Shown here: positions 44,501-51,026 of the stretch, piece by piece
How the letters are laid out: each line of letters starts with the position of its first letter
How positions within the stretch are numbered: position 1 is the first letter of the stretch
Origin: Acidomonas methanolica
Lineage (GTDB): Bacteria; Pseudomonadota; Alphaproteobacteria; Acetobacterales; Acetobacteraceae
DNA length: 64,000 nucleotides
Assembly: GCF_004346035.1 (NCBI RefSeq)
Contig: NZ_SLZN01000015.1
Coordinates: 1-64,000 of the forward strand
Direction of reading: 5' to 3'
Program-made: the position numbers and the translations under genes
The notes under the pieces: generated by a model
Told to the model about the DNA's origin: nothing
The model's database searches: none
What the model saw: only the letters and a program-made list of their open reading frames with translations

Positions 44501-44866
44501 AAGAAGAATGCCATTCTGGTGATCGACTTCGCGCTTCATGCCGAGAAGGATCTTGGTCTTGCCCCCAGGGACGCCATTCATCTCGCCAGCCTGACGCGCT
44601 TCCGCCCGATCCTCATGACGACGCTGGCGGCCGCCTTCGGCGCGATTCCGCTGGTGGTGAGTCATGGATACGGGTCGGAGCTGCGGCGTCCGCTCGGAAT
44701 CGCCATTATCGGCGGCATGGCGGTCAGTCAGTTGCTGACCCTCTATACAACGCCGGTGATCTATCTCTACATGGACGCGGTGGGGCGGTTCGGGCTGCGT
44801 CTCTGGCGGCGTTTCGTACCCGAGACGCGCGGGCCGCGCCCGATGCCGCCAGTCATCGCCCATTGA
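41567..44866 (+). CDS. RND-family efflux permease (HAE1/MdtB-like)
   Basis: A 1099-residue RND inner-membrane pump subunit. N-terminal [14 protein letters not shown], periplasmic loops, and the transmembrane proton-relay pair in [11 protein letters not shown] are conserved, with a second set of helices near the C-terminus ([32 protein letters not shown]). Closest by character to MdtB/MdtC multidrug pumps. No membrane-fusion protein or outer-membrane channel gene is adjacent, so it must use partners from elsewhere. It starts 81 bp after the SDR gene. Confidence 0.92.
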   Translation: [1099 protein letters not shown]

Positions 44867-44899
44867 TGTCATCGCCCAGTGAAGCGCATCCGAGGATTC

Positions 44900-46867
44900 A
44901 TGATTCGCCTGTCCCCGCACCTGTCTCTCCTCCCCGCTCTGCTGCTTTCCCCCCTGCTGCTTTTTCCCTTGACCGCGCGGGCCGATGCGCCGCTCCTGCG
45001 CGATTTTTCCGCGGTCAGCCTGTCGCCGGACGGGCATGTGCTGGCCGCGCTGGAGGGGAATGAAAGCGCCGTTCCTGGGCGTCGCGTGATCAGGCATCTG
45101 GTGCTGAGGGCGGTGTCGGGCGGAAGGGCGGTGACGGTCGCGACACCGGATTGCCCTGAGTGCGACGCGACGTCGCCCGCCTGGAGCCGGGACGGGACGC
45201 ATGTGGCTTTCGTGTTGCGCAAGCATGGGGACAGTCTGCGGCGGATCATGCAGGTCGACGCGTTCGGCGGGGCGCTCACGACGCTTCTGAGCTTCGACGG
45301 AGCGGTGCAGGATCTCCGGTTCGGTCCGGACGGAACGCTCGCGGTGCTGGCCATCGCCGGGGCCAGGCGCGATCCCGGCGCGCTGGAAGCGGGCGCGCCG
45401 CAGACGGGGGAAATCGACGCGCAGGTGGATGAGCAGCGCATCGCGCTCGTGCGGAACGGGCGGCTGGACTGGCAGTCGCCCGCGGATCTTTACGTTTACG
45501 AATATGACTGGCGGCCGGGCGGCGTTGTGCCGCGTTTCGTCGGTACCGCGGCGCATGGCAACGGCGACGAGAATTGGTGGCGGGCGCGGCTTTACGGTTT
45601 CGCGAACGGCGCGGCGACCGAGCTTTACGCGCCGCCGTTGGACAAGCAGCTCGGGGAGCCGCGCGTTGCGCCGGACGGGCGGTCGGTCGCCTTTATCGGC
45701 GGGTTGATGAGCGATTTCGGCTTCTTCGGCGGCGACGTCTTCAGCCTCGACCTTGAGGCGCCCGGCGCGACGCCGCGCGATCTCACGCGTGGCCTGCCCG
45801 CGACGGTGACGGGGTTGTCCTGGTGCGGGTCCGATCTGGTAGGCGCGGGGATCGCGGGTGCGCGGACGGCGTTCTGGACGGTGGGCCGGGGTGCGCCGAA
45901 GCTGCTGGACGCGGAGGACGATCTTCTGTCCACGGGCGGGGGCGAGCCCAATTTCTCCTGCGCCGGCGCGCGGATGGCCGCGGTGCGGCAGAGCTTCACC
46001 CGGGCGCCCGCCCTCGTCGTCGGCGCGCCGGGCGCCTGGACGGTGCTCACGCATGACAATGACGCGATGCCCGCCAACGCCGTCGCGCGGAGTGTCGCCT
46101 GGCGCAGTGACGGATTTGACGTGCAGGGCTGGCTGCTGTCGCCCGTCACGCGCAAGCCGGGTGTGGAGCGGAACGGCAAGGTGCCGATGATCGTCGATAT
46201 TCACGGCGGCCCGTCCAGCGCCGTGACCCCGCGCTATCTCAGGGCGCGGTCATTCAACAAATCTGTGCTCGATGCGGGGTATGATCTTTTCCTGCCCAAT
46301 CCGCGCGGCAGCTACGGGCAGGGCGAGGCGTTCACCCACGCCAATCGCCGGGATTTCGGCCATGGCGACCTGCGTGACATCCTGCGCGGCGTGGACGCGG
46401 TGGAGAAGATCGCGCCCGTCGATGACTCACGCCTCGGCGTGACCGGATATTCCTATGGCGGGTTCATGACGATGTGGGCCGTCACCCAGACCGACCGCTT
46501 CAAGGCCGCCGTCGCCGGAGGCGGAATAGCGAACTGGCAGTCCTATTATGGGCAGAACGGGATCGACGGCTGGATGCCGCCCTTCTTCGGCGCGACGGTC
46601 TATGACGATCCGGCGGCGTATGCGAAATCCTCGCCCATCGTCTTCATCAAGCATGTGCGTACGCCGACCTTCATCTATGTCGGCGCGAATGACGAGGAGT
46701 GTCCGCCTGCGCAGAGCCTCGAATTCTACCATGCGCTTCGTACGTTGGGCGTCCCGACCCGACTGGTGATCTATCCGGGCGAGGGGCATGGGATTCGCAA
46801 TCCCCAGCATGCGGAAGACGCGGCGGCGCGGTCGGTGGCGTGGTTCAACCAGTATTTGTCGCCATGA
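44900..46867 (+). CDS. S9 family prolyl oligopeptidase-like serine peptidase
   Basis: A 655-residue secreted peptidase. Signal peptide (LSLLPALLLSPLLLFPLTARA), a WD-like beta-propeller with SLSPDGHVLAALEG and WSRDGTHVAFVLRK, then the S9 catalytic domain with Ser in GVTGYSYGGFM, Asp in VGANDEE and His in GEGHGIRN. Acylaminoacyl- or dipeptidyl-peptidase activity is likely. The ATG at 44900 has GAGG upstream; a GTG seven codons earlier is possible. It ends convergent with the amine dehydrogenase cluster. Confidence 0.88.
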   Translation: MIRLSPHLSLLPALLLSPLLLFPLTARADAPLLRDFSAVSLSPDGHVLAALEGNESAVPGRRVIRHLVLRAVSGGRAVTVATPDCPECDATSPAWSRDGTHVAFVLRKHGDSLRRIMQVDAFGGALTTLLSFDGAVQDLRFGPDGTLAVLAIAGARRDPGALEAGAPQTGEIDAQVDEQRIALVRNGRLDWQSPADLYVYEYDWRPGGVVPRFVGTAAHGNGDENWWRARLYGFANGAATELYAPPLDKQLGEPRVAPDGRSVAFIGGLMSDFGFFGGDVFSLDLEAPGATPRDLTRGLPATVTGLSWCGSDLVGAGIAGARTAFWTVGRGAPKLLDAEDDLLSTGGGEPNFSCAGARMAAVRQSFTRAPALVVGAPGAWTVLTHDNDAMPANAVARSVAWRSDGFDVQGWLLSPVTRKPGVERNGKVPMIVDIHGGPSSAVTPRYLRARSFNKSVLDAGYDLFLPNPRGSYGQGEAFTHANRRDFGHGDLRDILRGVDAVEKIAPVDDSRLGVTGYSYGGFMTMWAVTQTDRFKAAVAGGGIANWQSYYGQNGIDGWMPPFFGATVYDDPAAYAKSSPIVFIKHVRTPTFIYVGANDEECPPAQSLEFYHALRTLGVPTRLVIYPGEGHGIRNPQHAEDAAARSVAWFNQYLSP

Positions 46868-46895
46868 TCGCGCGGGCTTCATGTGCTGGCGCCGT

Positions 46896-47432
46896 TTAAT
46901 GTTTCAGCGTCATGACGTAAGGATCGTCGGGCGCGAAGGATGAGAAATGCGCCGCCTGGGGGCAGGCACGCACCACGCCGGCGACGACTTTCTGGCGGTA
47001 GGCGATGAAATCCGTCATGCGGAAGGGCTCGCGCCGCAGGCGATCCACCTCGGCTGCGTCATAGGGCCGCGCATCCTTCGGCGCGCTGCTTCCGCCGAGA
47101 TTGAACACCATGTAATTGACGAGCGCCGCGAGCTGGTCGGACGGCAGATGCGCGAAGGCCACGTTGGGCAGGCGCACGAGATAGGCCCGTCCTTCCGGCG
47201 TGCAGAGGAAGTAGCCGATCTGCCCGGTCAGGTCTGGCACGATGGCGGGGCTGCTATGGCCGTGCTCGCCATGGCAGCCGCCGCACCCGAGAAGATAGCC
47301 GGTGCGTGCGGAGGCCCAATGCGTCGCCTCTCCGGGCGGAATGGCCGCGCGAACGTCCGGTGTCGGCGTCACGAGGACGCCTGCGACCGCGACGACGCCG
47401 AGCAGGGCGTGGAGGCGCGTGCGATTCCGCAT
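46896..47432 (-). CDS. Monoheme cytochrome c of the amine dehydrogenase cluster
   Basis: A 178-residue secreted protein with an N-terminal signal (LHALLGVVAVAGVLVTP) and a single heme site C50-GG-C53-H54. The mature part is small, with VPDLTGQIGYFLCTPEGRAYLVRLPNVAFAHL and later Met candidates for axial ligation. It is the last gene of the cluster, coupled to the TTQ subunit by an ATGA overlap. It likely accepts electrons from the dehydrogenase instead of amicyanin or azurin. It has only one CxxCH, so it is not MauG. Confidence 0.82.
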   Translation of the reverse strand: MRNRTRLHALLGVVAVAGVLVTPTPDVRAAIPPGEATHWASARTGYLLGCGGCHGEHGHSSPAIVPDLTGQIGYFLCTPEGRAYLVRLPNVAFAHLPSDQLAALVNYMVFNLGGSSAPKDARPYDAAEVDRLRREPFRMTDFIAYRQKVVAGVVRACPQAAHFSSFAPDDPYVMTLKH

Positions 47433-47965
47433 CAATCCGCCGAGCCGATCAGCGCGGCCGTCGAACAATGATAACGCTGGGACGCCGTGCCGAAGCACCA
47501 GATGATGTCATTGCTGTTCTGCGGGCGATAGATCGGCAACGCCCGATCCGCCGTGTTGCATTCGCACTCGTCCGGAGCCGAGCAGGTCGTCCGGCCGCAG
47601 CAGTCGCGATAGGCGATGACATAGGACTTGCCGTCATCCGGATTGCGACAGGTGCCGATCCATGAAACGGGCGAAGGTTGCGAACCGGGCGGGCAGGAAT
47701 GAATGCCGCCGCCGCAACAGCCGCAGATCACGCCGTCAATGGCGCAATGGCGCCAGTAATCGCAGCGCGTCGGGTCCTTCGTCTGGGACTTGAGTTCGAA
47801 TTCCGTCAGGGGTTTCTCCGCCGCGCGGGCGACCGGGAGCGCCGGGACACTCTGCGCGACCGCCGTGGCCCCCACCGCGCCGAGCACGCTCCGGCGGGAA
47901 GAGAACCGGGCCAGGCCACGTGTGACGCTTTCGCTGAACAAATCGAAAGGGGAAGGAGATTTCAT
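47432..47965 (-). CDS. Amine dehydrogenase small subunit (TTQ, AADH-like)
   Basis: A 177-residue light chain. A twin-arginine signal (R24-R25, FSSRRSVLGAVGA) directs Tat export. The TTQ tryptophans are W102 (SWIGTC) and W156 (DIIWCF); the catalytic Asp is D121 (AYRDCCG) and D77 lies in the CAIDG segment. There are 14 cysteines; two of them, C84 and C128, are absent from Paracoccus MauA and, as I recall, present in aromatic amine dehydrogenase. The enzyme oxidises primary amines to aldehydes and ammonia. ATG at 47965 is favoured over a TTG at 47986. Confidence 0.9.
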   Translation of the reverse strand: MKSPSPFDLFSESVTRGLARFSSRRSVLGAVGATAVAQSVPALPVARAAEKPLTEFELKSQTKDPTRCDYWRHCAIDGVICGCCGGGIHSCPPGSQPSPVSWIGTCRNPDDGKSYVIAYRDCCGRTTCSAPDECECNTADRALPIYRPQNSNDIIWCFGTASQRYHCSTAALIGSAD

Positions 47966-47996
47966 CTTGCAGGGTACCTTTCTCAAGAAGGGCGGA

Positions 47997-48623
47997 TCAG
48001 GCGGCGGAGCGGGTCGGCGGCTCCGACAGATAGGATTGCAGCGACGCGACCTTGAGTTCTCCGGAGATCACGAGGCTTTCGAGATGTTCGCGACTGTTGA
48101 CGAGCCCGCGCGCGACCAGCGTCCCGTCTTTCCCGTCAAGCAGGAAGGCGTAGGGCAGCTTGTCCACGCCGAGGATTCGGCCCAGCTCGCCGTCATTGAG
48201 GAAGGCGTCCTTCGGCTGGCCGATGCGCGCGGCGAAACGTTCCTGCCGTCCGGCGTCCTCCTCGCCCGCGAGCACCAGCGTCAGCTTCTCGGCGCGCGCG
48301 AGAGTGCGCGCGATCGGAATCAGCTTGCGGCTGATCGGGCAGCTGTCCGATACGAAGAGCAGAAGCAACGGCATGGGCCAGGAGGCGAGCGAGCGCGCCT
48401 GTCCGTCGAGCGCGTTCGCCGTCAGCGTGCCGAGCACGGCTCCCCGGGGCGGTCCGCCGGAGGTGGTCAGCGCGCCCGCCGGAATCACCCGCCGGCCGAA
48501 AGCGCGCAACCTCCGGCGCAGCATCAGCATCACCCCTCCCAGCGCCGCCGTCGCGGCATAGAGGGCGATTTCACCGGCAAGAAGAGAGGAGGGCGGGGGA
48601 GCTATCATCGCGGCCATCATCAC
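47997..48623 (-). CDS. Second MauD-like protein with CPIS motif
   Basis: A 208-residue membrane-anchored thioredoxin-fold protein. One N-terminal helix (about residues 14-34) precedes a periplasmic domain with LLLLFVSDSCPISRKLIPIA, where the thiol pair is C95-P-I-S98. The second Cys of CxxC is replaced by Ser and no other Cys is present. The rest (DKLPYAFLLDGKDGTLVARGLVNSREHLESL) matches MauD. CxxS variants act in isomerase or disulfide-exchange roles rather than net oxidation or reduction. It overlaps the large subunit gene (ATGA) and lies 31 bp before the small subunit. Confidence 0.82.
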   Translation of the reverse strand: MMMAAMIAPPPSSLLAGEIALYAATAALGGVMLMLRRRLRAFGRRVIPAGALTTSGGPPRGAVLGTLTANALDGQARSLASWPMPLLLLFVSDSCPISRKLIPIARTLARAEKLTLVLAGEEDAGRQERFAARIGQPKDAFLNDGELGRILGVDKLPYAFLLDGKDGTLVARGLVNSREHLESLVISGELKVASLQSYLSEPPTRSAA

Positions 48624-49795
48624 ATCCCGGCGACGACCGTCATGGGCAGGGCTGAAGCGTCGACCTCGTGCTTCACCTTGCCGCTCCCGGCGTCGAGGAT
48701 CAGCAGCTTGCCGGGCGCGTGTTTCACATGGCTGACCGCGTAGATCAGCGGCGAGGCGTCCTGGGTGACGGAAATCGCCGCGACGGGCATGGGGAGGGGA
48801 AGTCGCGCGACGCGCTTGTGCGTCTGGGTGTCGAAGACCCAGATCTCCTGTCCGGGATCTTTGTGCGTCCAGTAATGACCGACATGCATCAGGACGTAGA
48901 GTTTGTGCGTCCCCGCATGGACGGCGAACGGTTCCGATCCGCCCGGCCGCCAGCCCAGCTCCTGCACGCCCCGGCCAGCGGCTTTCATTCCGGCCGCCTC
49001 GTCGAGATCCCAGGGAGACTCCGGCTTCGCGTCCGGACCGAGCTTCGTTTCGAAGACCTTGCCGTCATAGGTGATGAAATAGGCGGTGCCGCTGACGGGA
49101 TCGACCGGGCTCTGCTCGAAGACCGGCGCTTCGTCGGCGTCGAAGAAGCGCGGCGTGTGCGTGACCTTCGGCGTGCCGCCGTTGAACGACACATTGGCGA
49201 GGCCGCCATCGCCGCACAGCGAGGAGAAGCCGCCCTTCGCCCATTCGAACTCCAGCGCACAGCCCGGAATATCGACATTCGTGGCGACCTTCCCGGCGTG
49301 CAGATCGACAACCGTGACGCGCGTCGTGGGCGTCATGTCGAAGATATAGGCCCAATGCCCGTCATTGCTCAGGCCGAGATCCTGATTCTTGAACACCGAC
49401 AGCGCCCGGGCCGGGATCGAGATTTCCTTGGTGAGAGCCAGGGTGGAGGCGTCATAGGCCTGGAGGAAATCCTCGCGATCGCCATGATCGCCGCGTGTCC
49501 ACATGGTGGTCGTGACGTAATAGGTCTTGCGATCCGGCGCGATGGCGAGGTTGGCCTCGAAGTCGCCCGGCAATGTGCCGAGAATCTTCGCCTTGTCGCC
49601 GTCATAAAGGGTGAAGGAGCCGTTCGTGGTGACGAGCGCCCAGTGTTCGCCCATGGTGGGAGGCAGTTTCTCGGTATATTCCTGCTCCGGTTCGAGCGTG
49701 TCCGCCGCGCGGGCCGGTGTCGCAAGTCCGGCCAGACAGGGCAGGACCGCGGTGAGGAGCGGCACGACGAAATTCTTCCGGTACTGACGATGCAT
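48620..49795 (-). CDS. Amine dehydrogenase large subunit
   Basis: A 391-residue secreted beta-propeller (signal peptide to ATPARA at about residue 30). Blades show TLEPEQEYTEKLPPTMGEHW, LCGDGGLANVSFNGG, EIWVFDTQTHKRVARLPLP and AISVTQDASPLIYAVS, as in MauB/AauB heavy chains. Two heavy and two TTQ light chains form the active tetramer. AGGAAAGGG precedes the ATG at 49795. It resembles both methylamine and aromatic amine dehydrogenase chains, so substrate is not decided by this subunit. Confidence 0.9.
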   Translation of the reverse strand: MHRQYRKNFVVPLLTAVLPCLAGLATPARAADTLEPEQEYTEKLPPTMGEHWALVTTNGSFTLYDGDKAKILGTLPGDFEANLAIAPDRKTYYVTTTMWTRGDHGDREDFLQAYDASTLALTKEISIPARALSVFKNQDLGLSNDGHWAYIFDMTPTTRVTVVDLHAGKVATNVDIPGCALEFEWAKGGFSSLCGDGGLANVSFNGGTPKVTHTPRFFDADEAPVFEQSPVDPVSGTAYFITYDGKVFETKLGPDAKPESPWDLDEAAGMKAAGRGVQELGWRPGGSEPFAVHAGTHKLYVLMHVGHYWTHKDPGQEIWVFDTQTHKRVARLPLPMPVAAISVTQDASPLIYAVSHVKHAPGKLLILDAGSGKVKHEVDASALPMTVVAGM

Positions 49796-49856
49796 CGAGA
49801 TGGCCCTTTCCTGTTTCCTCAAACCTGACCCCGCCATGCGCGGGCCGTTACGATAG

Positions 49857-50405
49857 TCATGCGGCATCCCGAAGCAGGGCTTCGAGATGCGCGCCGTTAT
49901 TCACGAGGCCGCGCGCCGCCAGCGTGCCGCGATCGTCGATGACGGCGGCATAGGGAAGGCGATCGATCTGCAACACGAGCCCCAGCTCCGCCGCGGCTGT
50001 GAGCGGCGCGCGGCCGCGAATCTGGGTCTTGGCGAATTCCGCGAGTTCGGGCGCCGGGCCGTCCCCCACCACGACCAGCTCCGCCGCGCCCGATTCGCCG
50101 AGATCCAGCGCCGAGGGCAGAACCCGCTTGCAGATCGGGCAATCCGGGGCGACGAACAGCAGCAACTGCCGGCGTCCGGGGGCAAGCGGCTCGCCGATCC
50201 GCACGGGCGGGCCGCCGATGCCTTGCAGCGTCATGCGCGGCAAGGCATGGCCGGGCTTCACCGCCGGCTCCTTGTCGCTCGTGTCGAGCGGCATGAGGCG
50301 TTCGTGCAGCACGCCGACCTGGCGCGCGAGCGCCAGCAGCACGACGCCGAATCCCAGCAGGATCACCACCAGCACGCATTGCGAAATCAGAAGCGCAAGA
50401 AACAT
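49857..50405 (-). CDS. mauD: Methylamine/amine dehydrogenase accessory protein MauD
   Basis: A 182-residue membrane-anchored thioredoxin-like protein: N-terminal helix (about residues 2-27), then the active site C89-P-I-C92 in LLLFVAPDCPICKRVL, and DRLPYAAVIDDRGTLAARGLVNNGAHLEALL. MauD with MauE is needed to make the many disulfides of the small subunit. It starts directly after the mauE stop. It is the redox-competent member of the MauD pair in this cluster. Confidence 0.88.
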   Translation of the reverse strand: MFLALLISQCVLVVILLGFGVVLLALARQVGVLHERLMPLDTSDKEPAVKPGHALPRMTLQGIGGPPVRIGEPLAPGRRQLLLFVAPDCPICKRVLPSALDLGESGAAELVVVGDGPAPELAEFAKTQIRGRAPLTAAAELGLVLQIDRLPYAAVIDDRGTLAARGLVNNGAHLEALLRDAA

Positions 50406-50963
50406 TCAGGTCATTTCCTCAACGAAACGATGCGCCCGCAGCCGCAAGGCGGCCAGAACGATCAGCCAGAGCGCCGCGCCGGCCATGCGAGGCACGAAGG
50501 CGGCGTGATCGGGGTGGTGCCAGGCCGTCAGATCGAGAAGGCCTGCGACCACGGCGAGCAGGGCGGCGCGCCCCGCGACGGTCCAGGACAGGCGCTCCTC
50601 GCTGCCGTTCAGGCCACAGCCGCATTTGATGTGGCGCCGTCCGCGCAGGAGGTTCGTCACGATGGCGAGGGTGAACAGCGTGAACAGCGCGCAGCCGCCC
50701 CAGCCTGCGCCAAAGCAGCCGGACAGCAGGCCTAGCCCGAGCAGGATCTCGCCGGCCGTCAGAAGCCACGCCGCCGCCGCGAAGACGGGATAGGGCGCGT
50801 TGCGCGGCAGAATCCGATAGGCCGCGATGGTGCCGAGAAGATCCCGCTGGCTGAATGCCTTGCCGAGACCGCTGGTCAGCAGCAACGCGCCGAGCACGCC
50901 TTCCGCCACGGCGTGGAATGAGGTAACGCCGGTATCAAGCACCTGGACGCTCTCCCTGTTCAT
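50406..50963 (-). CDS. mauE: MauE-like membrane accessory protein
   Basis: A 185-residue protein with four or five hydrophobic segments (for example LGALLLTSGLGKAF, FAAAAWLLTAGEILLGLGLLSG, ALFTLFTLAIVTNLL, AALWLIVLAALRLRA) and the conserved cytoplasmic-side RGRRHIKCGCGL with a CGC cysteine pair. MauE works with MauD in maturation and stability of the TTQ subunit. It lies 63 bp downstream of the TonB receptor gene and heads the E-D-B-D'-A-cytochrome run. Confidence 0.87.
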   Translation of the reverse strand: MNRESVQVLDTGVTSFHAVAEGVLGALLLTSGLGKAFSQRDLLGTIAAYRILPRNAPYPVFAAAAWLLTAGEILLGLGLLSGCFGAGWGGCALFTLFTLAIVTNLLRGRRHIKCGCGLNGSEERLSWTVAGRAALLAVVAGLLDLTAWHHPDHAAFVPRMAGAALWLIVLAALRLRAHRFVEEMT

Positions 50964-51026
50964 CGTTCATTCGAAACATTCCACAGTCGTGAAGTATGGC
51001 CATCATGCCTCGTGGGTTGTCGCGCA

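Noticed and set aside
41537-46204. A 1555-residue open frame on the minus strand
   Set aside because: It is antisense to the RND pump and S9 peptidase, both with clear conserved motifs. Its Arg/His/Asp-rich translation is typical of shadow frames in GC-rich DNA.
46896-47432. MauG identity for the cluster cytochrome
   Set aside because: MauG has two CxxCH sites and is about twice as long; this protein has one site and 178 residues.
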